A stretch of 64,000 bases of DNA, from contig RCNN01000046.1 in NCBI GenBank assembly GCA_003667245.1, positions 116,227 to 180,226 of the forward strand. Reading direction: 5' to 3'. This document shows positions 1 to 10,637 of this stretch, piece after piece. Within the stretch, counting starts at the first letter, position 1. Each line of letters starts with the position of its first letter. The stretch comes from Heterostelium multicystogenum (Eukaryota > Evosea > Eumycetozoa > Acytosteliales > Acytosteliaceae). Position numbers and translations under genes: made by a program. The notes below the pieces were generated by a model, which saw only the letters and a program-made list of their open reading frames with translations, searched no databases and had not been told where the DNA came from.

Positions 1-833
1 CGTTGAATGCACCAACGTTGGCTTGTGGTGGAATTAAAGGTGTGGATTTGGTGGCAACAACTGGGGCGACGACAGCTGGCTTTGGTGCAACGGTGGTCTT
101 GTAGGTGAATCTGGTGATGATTGCACCAACGGTTGGGTCTGAGGCCTTCAACTTCTTGAGTTGCTTGATGTAACGAATGTAGTATCTAATACCGATGGAG
201 TAAATGATGACAACAACGCAGATGACGGCGGCATGGATAATTCCACCAGTCAAGTCATAGTATGTGAAGATAAGACTGAGAATAATATTGTAAATAACGA
301 GGTAGAAATATACAAGAATAGTCAAAACCAAGTGCTATAGTAATAATAATTAAAATAATATTGTCAGAAATAAGTTATAATAATCGGATTGGAAGTAGCC
401 ATTCCAGTCTATTCCAGTCCAAATCAGTTTGGTGAAATTCATGAATTAATTTACTTACAGTGGTCAAAAGTGCGACGTTACCACTCAAAAGAGCAAGAAG
501 TCCAAATCCAGCAATTGCAAATCCAATAATTGAGACCCATGTCAAGAAGTTGACAAAGAATATGAAAGCACCCTAATTATTAAGTTGATTGAGGTTAGCT
601 CATGTTGACAGCCGCGAAGTTGTTATGAATAAATACTTACTACTTGGAGGAGTAACAAAACAACAATCAAGAATCTAGAGAGTTTGAAAACTTGGTCTGA
701 CAATCTCAGGTTTCTTTTCAGTGACAGTAGTTGTTGTAGTAGTGGTAGTGGTAGTTTCACCTTGGAGAATTGGTGAAGAGGATGAGATAAGGTTTTCCTC
801 TTCCAAAACGGAATAGTTATCTGAAGCACCCAT
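1..833 (-). CDS. Four-helix (MARVEL-like) membrane protein, 3' end outside window
   Basis: The start is the ATG at 833-831 (MGASDNYSV). Exons are about 641-833, 459-572 and 1-334, joined by GTAAGT...TAG introns. The N-terminus is cytosolic-looking, acidic and then threonine-rich. Four hydrophobic segments follow: one at the end of exon 1 (FLIVVLLLLQ), one or more in exon 2, and two in exon 3 separated by a short polar loop. The C-tail is basic, then rich in Pro/Ala/Val, and runs off the window. The layout suits a MARVEL/synaptogyrin-type vesicle protein, but I found no diagnostic motif. Exon 1 needs a one-base frame change near 665-685, where the N-terminal frame meets TAG just before the first membrane helix. 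The gene diverges from the ceramidase gene on the other strand. It is a real gene; its family is uncertain. Confidence 0.7.
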
Positions 834-2044
834 TTTATTATTATAATATAATCAGATAAGTTCTAAATTAATTTATTTATTATTATTTATTAAAATTAAT
901 TTCAGAGTTGTTAAATAATAAATTACAAAAATAATAGTATAAGTAATAATATATATATACAAATAGTCTAAATTTGATGTTTAAATGGTTTGTGAAATTA
1001 GCTCATCTTATTAGAAGACTTTGATCGAACAATTTAGAATTCTTAGCAAATCAAAAACAATTAAATTTGATTTAAAACAAGTTGTTTTTTCTTCAAAAGT
1101 AGAGAAAATGCTGATGTGGTTGTTGTTTAAGTATTTTGATCACAATAAATCAATCAAAAAATGATGGCACTAATTCTTGTCTTGAGTCTCCAAAAATTAA
1201 CAAAAATAGTTTAAACAAAAAATATCAAGTGATTTTTCTCAACATATCAGTGATTTTGTTATTACTATTATTATTATTTATTAGTATTAACATTATCAAC
1301 AAAAGACACAGATCACTTAGGAGTATTATGATTATTAAAGAAAAGATTAGTCATTAAACTTAAGTTCTGTGATAAACTTAATAAATATAAAGGTTTTAAA
1401 GTTCTATATGTATATTGTATCTGTTTATCTTACTTAAACAAATTTATATTTTAGAAAGATAAATTAAGTTTTAGTCAATTAGTTGGGCTGATTTATGAAA
1501 TTTGTCTTGATGTTGTAATAATCAGTCCGATGACGAAAGGTCGCGAAACAATTAACCCGAAATTCAATGGCGTCAAAGATATTATAAGTATACCTGTGGT
1601 CACAATCAAAGTTTGAAATCTGTAAATTTAAATGATATATAGATATTTGATGAATTTAAAACTTGTAAAACGTTGATTTGGTTATTTTATCTCTTTTGAG
1701 GTGTGATCTTAGACTCCAAAAATGCCCATTGGCGGCTCAATCACGAAAAACACCAAAACAAAATCAACCATTGCCAATTGTCATCAAAATTAAAAAAATA
1801 TCTTAATTTTTAATGTAAATCCTTTAATTTATGAAAAGGTAGTAAGTCGTACAATACAATCAACAACTTTACACCTAACTGGCTGTTGCTGTGATTCAGT
1901 GATTGAGGCTGTTGATAGTCCACCTCACCTCACCTACCTACTACATTATGCCGACTCTTTAAATACGACCTCTCCCATGCAATGGAAACTATTTCTTTTT
2001 TGTCCAATTCTTCTGAAATCCTATTAGAATAGAATAGAATTTCA
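834..2044. other. Divergent intergenic region
   Basis: About 1.2 kb of AT-rich DNA between two divergently transcribed genes, so it should hold both promoters. Frame 1136-1357 (+) would encode a 73-residue peptide with a strong hydrophobic segment (ISVILLLLLLLFISI) and a basic end, but it has no in-frame ATG and no clear upstream exon, so I do not call it a gene. A G/C-richer patch at about 1525-1580 stands out from the background. I could not fold it into a tRNA or match a known RNA. Confidence 0.4.
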
Positions 2045-4580
2045 ATGTATAAATTATATTTATCTGTATTGTTGGTGTTGGCCGTGGCCGGATGCTGTAG
2101 CTCCGTCAAGATCAACATTGATAACAATGTCAAGCTGGACACTACCAATGGATACCAAGTTGGTGTTGGTATCTACGATGTTACTGGTCCGGCTGCTGAA
2201 AGTAAGTATTTTTATGCAACAACAAGCTGCAGTTTGTTGTTGAATTCCATTGGTCTCAGATATTAGTAGAAGTACTTATATTTCCATGCTTGTAATATGT
2301 AGCTGGTATGATGGGATATGCTGTTCCACAACAAATTACAGAGGGACTTCATTTCCGTTTGAGAGCAAGAGCATTCGCTTTTATGGACTCGAACGGAAGT
2401 CGTGCAGTCTACGTCAGTGTCGATGCATGCATGATTTTCCAAGCTGTTAAATTGCAAGTGGTTCAATTGTTGACCGATCACTTTGGACCAATGATTTACA
2501 ATGAAGACAATGTACTTTTATCTGGAATCCATACTCACAGGTAGGAAAGAGGTGAACATAAACTAAAACAACAGAAAGAGCAACAACTAATTATTTATAC
2601 AAAAAACTAATACTAATGTTACGATTCATAGTGGACCAGCAGGTTATTCTAAATATGCTTTGTATGGTATCACTGCCCTTGGATTCTATCAAGAGAATTT
2701 CGATACTATTTGCAACGGTATTTTCCAGGCAATTTTAGCAGCACACTACGATCTTCAACCAGGATCTATTTCAGTTACTCAATCAACCTTGTATAACTCC
2801 AACATCAAGTAGGTTTCATCCATTTCTCAAGAATAGTCTCAACCCTTTTATTTACTCTGGAATATTAAATTATCATTACACTTTAGTCGTTCTCCAAATG
2901 CTTACTTAAATAACCCATTAGAGGAAAGACTTAAATACCAAGATGATGTAGATAAGAATATCACAGTTCTCAAGATTGAGGACCAAACTGGTGCTCCAAT
3001 GGGTGCTATTACATTCGTAAGTGAGGCCATCGATGGTGCCACCTATTAAGTCTCTAACACCTTTGATTTCAATTCAAGTTTGCAGTACATTGCGTCAGTA
3101 TGAACAACACCAATCACTTGATTAGCGGTGACAACAAGGGATATGCTTCATATATGTTTTGAAAAGTATATGAATGGAAATAGTACTATGCCAGGTTTCG
3201 GAAGATTTGTCGCTGCCTTTGGTCAATCCAATGAAGGTGATGTCAGCCCAAAATACTGCTGGTCCAATGTGCCGTGATGGTTCGCCATGTGCACCAGACT
3301 CAACATGCAATGGAAAGAACGAAGGATGCTATGCTCAGGGTCCAGGCAAAGACATGTTCGACAGCACTCGTATCATCGGAAACAACCCAGTTCCAGAAGG
3401 CTTTGGAAATGTTCCAGTCTGCCGACCAAATGCCAATCAGCAATGCCGGTATCAACTACCGTCACTCATGGTTGCCAATTACCAACATCACAGTCTACCC
3501 ACCATTCACACCCACCACCCAACCAGCAACCACCTGTAGAGCAGCCATGGGATACTCATTCGCTGCCGGTACCACCGATGGACCAGGTGCATTTGATTTC
3601 ACCCAAAATGACAACTCCTCCACCAACCCATTCTGGAACTTCATATCAAAGTTCATTGCCGACCCAACTGAGGAGCAAAAGGAATGCCAATCACCCAAGC
3701 CAATTCTTTTGGATGTAGGGTAAGTATTCGATATCGATAGTCCATGACTTTTTCCTAAACTGACCGACAACTATTCAAGTCAAACCAAGCCAATTCCATG
3801 GCAACCAGACATTGTCCCAATTCAAATTATAACCATAGGTAACATTGTATTGTGTGCCGTTCCAGGTGAGTTTACAACCATGTCTGGTCGAAGATTGCGT
3901 GAGCAAATTGCTGGAATCATTGGTGACGCTCTTGGAGCCGAGCCCATTGTCTTGGTCGCCGGTCTTTCCAACACTTACTCCGGTTACATTGCAACCTACG
4001 AGGAGTACCAAGTACAAAGATTTGAGGCCGCCGCCACCGCCTACGGTCCACACACCCTCGGTGCCTACCAACAAGAGTTTGGTAAGCTTGCCCAGTCGAT
4101 CGTTGACAAGACCACCGTGCCACCAGGACCAACCCCAAGAAACATGACTGGACACACCTTCTTCTTCTTGCCACCAGTCATCTACGACGATGCCCCCGGA
4201 GGTCGTTTCGGAGCCGTCTACCAAGATGTCGAGTCGATCTACCGAATTGGACAGGCTTCACCCGTCGAAGTCGTCTTCTATGGAGCCAACTTGAGAAACA
4301 ACTTTATGACTCAAGATACCTTCTTGACAGTCGATTTCGAGGAGCAGCCAGGTCAATGGACCACCGTACTCAACGACGGAGACTGGGACACCAGACTCTA
4401 CTGGAAGATGCACGACCTCTCACAATCATTGATCACCATCCAATGGTACATTGGTGAGACATTCCCCGTACAACCCGGTACCTATCGTATCACCCACACA
4501 CCGGATACGCCAAACCAAGTGCATTCTCAGACAAGAGAATCCCATACTATGGTGAATCAAGCACATTCCGAGTAATAAAC
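2045..4580 (+). CDS. dcd2: Neutral ceramidase
   Basis: Hydrolyses the amide bond of ceramide to give sphingosine and fatty acid, in the secretory or extracellular space. The start at 2045 opens a signal peptide (MYKLYLSVLLVLAVAGCCSS). Exons are 2045-2201, 2303-2540, 2632-2808, 2887-3016, 3079-3719 and about 3780-4580. Family hallmarks visible are VGVGIYDVTGPAAE, GIHTHSGPAGYS, SGDNKGYASYMFEKYM and the active-site box GQSNEGDVSPN with its catalytic serine, followed by the Cys-rich MCRDGSPCAPDSTC. The C-terminal immunoglobulin-like domain ends in SSTFRVIN. Frame breaks at homopolymers occur near 3157 (TTTT), near 3252 (AAAA), around 3380 and near 4497. Correct family residues resume after each one, so sequencing error is likely. 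The last break matters for the end: the first frame stops at 4575, but the family C-terminus is in the shifted frame ending at 4580. D. discoideum has two such genes; I cannot say which is the ortholog. Confidence 0.93.
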
Positions 4581-4957
4581 TAAATCATTTCATCTCATCT
4601 CACCTCACCTCATTCAAAATAATATCAAAAACATCATTATATTTTTTATTAGTATTTATTTTTATTACAATAATTAATAGCTTGCAAATATAATAATAAT
4701 AATAATACTGGGGAATTGTAATTCAATTAATGCATTAATATAATTGAAAGAAATTTCATTTTTTTTCATTTAAAATTTAATTAATTTTGCAATTTAAAGT
4801 TTTAGACAAGTAATAAAATCAACACCAATTTGGTTAGTTCATATTACAAATTATCATATAATTATTCAAAATATATTATTAATCATATTTGCATCAATAT
4901 AAATATAACAACATAACATAGCAAAGATAATACTTTATTATTAGGTTGGTTTTGGAA
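4581..4957. other. Intergenic spacer
   Basis: AT-rich spacer holding the ceramidase 3' end and the promoter of the M20 gene. Only short T/A runs and ATA repeats are visible. Confidence 0.6.
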
Positions 4958-6516
4958 ATGAAATTCAACGAATATACAATTTCCAACAAAGGAAGAGATT
5001 ATTGCTAGAGTGGATGCTTTGCAAACACAGTCGATTGAGAAGTTGAAGCAGTTGGTATCGTTTGATTCTTTGCTTGGCAATGAGAATGATGCTCAGATCT
5101 ATATGCACGAGATATTCAATCAGATGGGTCTGAAGGTTGATAGATTCCAGGTGGAGCTGGATAAGATCAAGGGCCTGCCTGGATTCTCTCCTGTCCAACT
5201 GGTCGTACGATGGCAAGGAGAACGTCGTTGGAATCCACGAGCCTGATCCCGTGCCCATCGAGATGAAGTCAAAGGGTGCCTCGGGAAAATCACTCATCCT
5301 CAACGGCCACATTGATGTCGTGCCCACGGGCCGTGACGCCCTTTGGTCCAAGAACCCATTTTCGCCATACATTAAGGATGGTAGACTGTACGGCCGTGGC
5401 TCCGGTGACATGAAGGCCGGTATCATGGCCTTTGTCATGGCGATGAGAGCACTGAAGGAGCTTGGATTCGTACCAGCATCCAAAGTGATCTTGCAGACCG
5501 TGGTTGAAGAGGAGTGCACAGGTAACGGAACCCTCGCATGTCTAGAGCGTGGATACACAGCAGACGGATGTATATCCCAGAGCCATTCCCATACATTGTC
5601 ACCGGTCAAATCGGTGTCATGTGGTGCAAGGTCAACGTCAGAGGAAAGCCAGCTCACACCTTGGAAATGCAAGCTGGAATCAATGCAATCGACGCAGCAA
5701 TGTTCATTGTTCATGAACTAAGAGAATTGGAAAAGCAGTAAGTAACCCAAACACGGAAGCAGTTCATTAAAATCAATCACTAATCAATGGTGGTAATACA
5801 GATGGAATGAAAAGTCTAGATGTCATGAGCTCTTCAAGAAATTCCCACACCCTTCTCAGCTTCAATCTTGGACAGATTCAAGGTGGTGAATGGACCAGTT
5901 CCGTTCCATGTGAGTGCTCATTTGAATTGAGAGCAGGATTCTTCCCTGGACAATCATGTGAGAGTATCCGTAGTGAGCTAACGGCATGCATCGAAAAAGC
6001 AGCCAAATCAAAGAATATTCCCATTCGAAAATTGAATGGAATGGTTTTCCAAGCCGAAGGTTCTGTCATGGACACAAACAGTGAACTATTGAAGCAATTG
6101 GCATCAACACACAAAGATGTATTAAATGTATGTAGTTTAGTATTACTAATAGCACACATTCACGTGATCTAATATCTAATCCATTCATTTTTATTGGTTG
6201 CTAACCCCAACTTTAGAGAGATGTACCACATGAGCCAATATTGTGTACAACAGATTGTCGTTTCTTTGATCTTTACTATGGTATTCCATCTACATGTTTC
6301 GGTCCAGAAGCAAATGCAATTCATGGGTAAGTTGGATGTTTTGTTTATTGTTCTATTAGTTGCTATTGATCACTACGTATACTGATTATGTTATTCTTGC
6401 TATTCTCTACTTTTAGTATTGATGAAAGTGTAAGTCTTGAAAGCTATAGAGATGTGACAAGAGTACTCGCATGTTTCATTGCTGATTGGTGTGGTCTACA
6501 GCCTGCCTCCATTTGA
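4958..6516 (+). CDS. M20-family metallohydrolase (acetylornithine deacetylase-like)
   Basis: Zinc-dependent deacylase of the ArgE/DapE/ACY1 family, probably releasing acetate from acetylornithine. The start ATG at 4958 gives MKFNEYT, with a one-base break just after it. Exons are 4958-5737, 5802-6127, 6217-6326 and 6417-6516. Metal and catalytic sites are present: NGHIDVVPTG (His and Asp), GRGSGDMKAG (bridging Asp), VVEEECTGNGT (catalytic and metal Glu pair) and FGPEANAIHGIDE (last His ligand). The middle lid domain starts around GQIGVMWCKVNVRGKPAH. Frame breaks near 4980, 5195, 5565 and 5860 are each followed by proper family sequence. The gene ends about 110 bp from the convergent ZNHIT3-like gene. 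The substrate is inferred; another N-acyl amino acid or peptide is possible. Confidence 0.88.
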
Positions 6517-6626
6517 AAGATTGTAATGACTTGGTATGATAGATTTATGAGAAGACGACTACGATATTGCGATGGGCTTGAAGTTGGTCGCTTGTAATTG
6601 TAAATAAAACAAATGATGAAAAGTGA

Positions 6627-7201
6627 CTACGAGTCTTTGGGGATAAGATCACCTTTCTCATTGATAGTAAGATTATCCAGCGTGCCAATGGTAGCTAACA
6701 TCTTTAAAACAAATTGATTAAACTCTGGAATGCTGTCTCTATATTTATTCAACAGGCTTATCTTCTGAGCTTCGTCATCAATGCTATCGATCTCCAAGAT
6801 CAGACTCTTCAACTCCTTGTGTGTGATTGCATCTTGTATATATTTCGATTTATCTAAAGCTTCAAACTGTTCATCACTCACTTTCTTATAGAAATGTAAA
6901 GCATTCGTACTACTACTCGTTGCAAAAGATGATGAAGTTGATGTCGAAGTTGTATCACTACTATTACTACTACTACTATTACTATTCTCACTCTTGCTGG
7001 TACTGTTTGTATTACTACTACTATTACTATCACCAGCACTATGGCTATCCTGTTTATGTTATTATAGCATATCAATGAACAATATCTTACTGCTCGACAA
7101 ACAGAGCAGGTGTATTTACTCTCTGATTGATTGCATATCTTGCACAGTGAATTTGATGGTGATGTTGTCGATGTTGACGTTAACGAAGTTGATGATGACA
7201 T
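6627..7201 (-). CDS. HIT-type zinc finger protein, ZNHIT3-like
   Basis: The start ATG at 7201-7199 gives MSSSTSLTSTSTTS. A zf-HIT motif follows: LCKICNQSES, then KYTCSVCRAVRYCSLICY, with paired cysteines as in ZNHIT proteins. After a Ser/Asn/Thr-rich linker the C-terminal part (ITHKELKSLILEID, then LLNKYRDSIPEFNQFVLKML) resembles the C-terminal helices of ZNHIT3, a box C/D snoRNP assembly factor that works with NUFIP. The frame must change between finger and linker, around 7045-7060. The GTAAGA inside the finger (about 7091) and AACAG before the linker could also be read as an intron, but splicing there would remove the second half of the finger, so I prefer an indel. It ends 110 bp from the M20 gene (tail-to-tail). 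Confidence 0.78.
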
Positions 7202-8081
7202 TGAATGAACCCAGTGATTCAGCAGCAGACAATCTAATTAACAATCAATTGATTACTTTAAAATGGTTCTTCTAAAAACTAACTTTAAGATATTTTATTG
7301 TTGTTGTTATTGTTATTGTTGCAGAATTCGGTATGAATAAAACAAATCGAGTAGTCTGCAATTGATATATTTATTTAAAAAGAGTATAGTATGGTGTCAA
7401 TTTCGGGATTATATCAGCAAAATACCCGTAAATGACCCCCACACACCACACTCCTCAATTTAATCATTACTGAAATCAATGATAAAATTTTAATTTATTT
7501 TATTCTATTTTTTTTGTATTTTGGTTTTTGGCAATTAAACAACAAAAAAGAAATCTATGACATACTTTTAATTAATGGATGTATGAATGTTCAAGTTCAA
7601 CGCATTTGCCAACACTTTTATTAACACAATACCATATAATAATATAATACCATAGCATTACCATTATTATTAAAAGGAAAAGAAAAACAATAAATTAATT
7701 TATTGTTTTTGTTTTTTTTTGTATAAATCTATCATTAGAAAATTAATCAACAAATTAATATAAATAATAACAACAGCAACAGTCAACACCACTACCAACA
7801 ACAACAACTACAACTACGCCAACCACATCTACAACAACAACAACACAAAATAAAAAAACACCACAACCAACAATAACAACAACTCTACTTTAAGTTCAAA
7901 TTTAAAAATTGTAATTCTATCATTGGCAGTTGTGTGTTGTTCTGTATCTGTATTCATATACTATAATAGTAGCAACAACAACATCATCATCAGTAACATT
8001 AGTAATCACATCCAGAGCTTAATTACCTATATCTATACATATTTAGTATCATCAGAAGTTCTATCTTCCATTATAGTCGGA
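7202..8081. other. Divergent intergenic region with CAA-rich leader
   Basis: Promoter region between the ZNHIT3-like gene and the S1P lyase gene. Positions about 7770-7890 are imperfect CAA/ACA repeats just upstream of the lyase, probably untranslated leader. T-runs at about 7500 and 7700 are typical of dictyostelid promoters. An open frame running into the lyase from 7923 has no ATG before 8082. Confidence 0.5.
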
Positions 8082-9861
8082 ATGAAAGATTTGATTCAAG
8101 CCACCAACACCTATTTGGAATCGTACCAGCCATTGACTTTGGTCGCTGCTACCGCTGGTATCACCGCTGCCTCTGTTGCTCTGATCAAAACTCTAAGTGA
8201 TGATGGTAAGAAAAATGCATTCCACTCCACTCAATTCCATTCCATTCATATATTCACTGACCCACCTAACTGAATTAATGAAATCTAGATTTCAAAAAGA
8301 ATATTACAAAAGAAATTCTTCTCTGCTGTGAAGAATGTCCCAGCTGTAAAGCAGGAAATCAAGAAACAAAGAAGCAAGGTCAAGGAAACCTTGCAAAAGT
8401 CATTCAACACCGACACTACAAATGCACATTTCGTCTTGCCAGAGAATGGCGTCGAACACAGCACCATTCTGGCTGAGATGCAAAAGTTGATGGAGAAGGA
8501 CGAGTCAAAGTGGGCTGGATCAAAGGTCAGTGGTTGTGTATATTTAGGTGAGGCTGAGCACACTGAGCTTCTCAACAAGGCCTACTCGATGTTCTCTCTC
8601 TCCAACCCATTGCATCCAGGTGTATTCCCAAGTATCAGAAAGTTTGAAACAGAAACGATTTCCATGGTCGCCAACATGATGAACGCACATCCAAAGGTTG
8701 TTGGTGCAATGACCAGCGGTGGAACTGAGAGTATCTTCATGGCTGTCAAGGCCTACCGTGATTATTATGCCGATAGAACTTCACATCCAGAGATGTATGT
8801 CAATCAAAACTTTAATTCCGCCAATATTTATTTTGCTAACCAAACCTTGATGTTTTTTTTTTACTCTTTTCAGTGTTGTCCCAGTTTACTATCCATGCTG
8901 CATTCGACAAGGCATGTGGATATTTAGGTATTAAAATTGTTCATATTTCCATTTGGAGAGGACTACAAAGTGGATTTGGTCGCTTTGAAGAATGCCATTA
9001 CTAAGAATACAATTATGATTGCTGGTTCGGCAGTCAATTTCCCACACGGTATCATCGATGACATCGAATCACTTTCAAAGATTGCATTGGAACACGATAT
9101 TGGACTGCATGTCGATGCTTGTCTCGGTGGTTTTGTAATTCCATTTGCTGAGGAGCTCGGTTACGATATCCCAGTGTTTGATTTCAGATTGCCAGGTGTC
9201 ACCTCAATGTCGGTCGACACTCACAAGTTTGGTTATGCGGCCAAGGGTACCTCAGTCGTACTCTTTGGAAAGCCAAAGTTGAGAAGATCCATGTATTTCA
9301 CCGCTCCAAACTGGCCCGGTGGTATCTATGCCTCCCCAACAATGCCAGGTAGCAGACCAGGTGGTTTGGTCGCTGCTTGTTGGGCTTCGTTGGTCGCTCA
9401 AGGTCACGAGGGATTCAGATCGAAGGTCGCCGACATCATGAAAACCACCAAAGCCATGCTCAAGGGATTGCAAGAGACCGAGGGTATCAAAATCATCGGT
9501 GATCCAAAGGCAATGGTAATTGCATTCACCAGCGAAAATATATTCTTTTTGAACGACCTGATGTCCAAGAAAGGATGGCACTTGAACGCATTTGCAAAAG
9601 CCAGACAGCTTGCACATCTGTGTCACAGCCAAGCACATCGGTATGGCTGACACTTTTATTCAAGACATCAGAGACTCCATGAAGGAGTTGAAATCAATGG
9701 ACAAGATGCCAACAGACGGTATGGCACCCATCTACGGAACCGCTTCCAGTGTACCAGACAGAGACCTCATCGGTGTCATCCTTTCAGATTTCATTGACAC
9801 ACTCATCACACCTGACCAACAAATCAAAGGCTCGCAAACCAACTCAGAAAAACAACAATAA
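8082..9861 (+). CDS. sglA: Sphingosine-1-phosphate lyase
   Basis: PLP enzyme of the ER membrane that cleaves sphingosine-1-phosphate to phosphoethanolamine and a long-chain aldehyde, the exit step of sphingolipid breakdown. The start at 8082 gives a short lumenal segment and one membrane helix (LTLVAATAGITAASVALI). Exons are 8082-8205, 8289-8794 and 8874-9861. Family blocks seen are SGCVYLGEAEHTELLNKAY, NPLHPGVFPSIRKFE, the cofactor-binding MTSGGTESI, HVDACLGGF, and SVDTHKFGYAAKG, whose lysine carries PLP. Breaks near 8310, 8885, 8950 and 9600 restore to the family sequence with one-base changes. The start is chosen at the first ATG before the membrane helix. It lies 3.5 kb from the ceramidase gene, the upstream step of the same pathway. 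In D. discoideum the gene is sglA. Confidence 0.95.
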
Positions 9862-10369
9862 TCCAAACAGACAACCAGCCAAACAATAAATATCAACAAC
9901 CATCTAATGGAAAAATCAAATCTAAACTACAATCTCAAGTTATGGTCTCAATTTGAGAACAATTGCAGAACAATAGCCCTCCTTAGGCTTCTTGATTACC
10001 TATCTCATCACAAAAAATCAATTATTCAAGCACAATGTTTTAAACCTCACAAAATCTCATCACAGGAAGCTGATTCATCATGCAGTGAGTTGTGCAAAAA
10101 TGGTTATTTTTATTTATTTTTTTTTTGGTAAATCCAAAAATCCAAAAATCAAATCAAAATTACCAAATGCAAAAGAATTGACTTAAAATTTTAATTTTTT
10201 AATTCTTGTTGTTGTTGTTTTGTGTTTTATTTTAAATCAGAAGTAGTTTTTAACTTAGTCATTGCCACAAGACTAAATAGAAGGATTTGTTGTTGAAGAT
10301 TAAAAACAAAAATTAACATAACAAGAATTAAAAATAAATAGTTAGTTACATATAGATAATTCAATTGTA

Positions 10370-10401
<32 letters not shown>

Positions 10402-10637
10402 ACTGTTAGGTTAGTTTATCTTTATCTTTATCTATATTATCTTTATCATTATCTATATCTTATCTTTATTTTTATCTATATCTAACTATCTAAAGTTAGA
10501 TAGTATAGTAGTAAAGTAATAAAACAAGAATCAAATCATCTCCCACATCATCTCACATCATTCATTCATTCATTATAACATAGTTAGTAATTAATTGAGG
10601 TCGTCGATTCTTGACTAAATCATTCATTCTATTGAAA
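9862..10637. other. Intergenic spacer with TATC-type repeats
   Basis: Very AT-rich spacer between the S1P lyase gene and the giant AAA gene. Positions about 10410-10500 are imperfect TTATCT/ATCTAT repeats and 10556-10575 is a TCATTCATT repeat. An ATG frame at 9907-10131 is low-complexity, lies in the likely 3' untranslated region and has no recognisable feature. Confidence 0.5.

Noticed and set aside
1136..1357. Possible 73-residue one-helix membrane peptide
   Set aside because: No in-frame ATG and no convincing upstream exon; the hydrophobic run comes from TTA/ATT-rich DNA.
1511..1600. G/C-richer patch resembling a tRNA or snoRNA
   Set aside because: No cloverleaf, and no paired C and D boxes in the right order.
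3775..4224. 149-codon minus-strand frame over the ceramidase
   Set aside because: Antisense shadow of a well-supported coding exon, with a Gly/Trp/Val-rich artefact composition.
7770..7890. CAA repeats as a CRISPR-like or satellite array
   Set aside because: Imperfect trinucleotide repeats without spacers, common in dictyostelid leaders.
9907..10131. ATG frame of 74 codons after the S1P lyase gene
   Set aside because: It begins 46 bp after the lyase stop in AT-rich sequence, has no recognisable feature and is probably 3' untranslated DNA.
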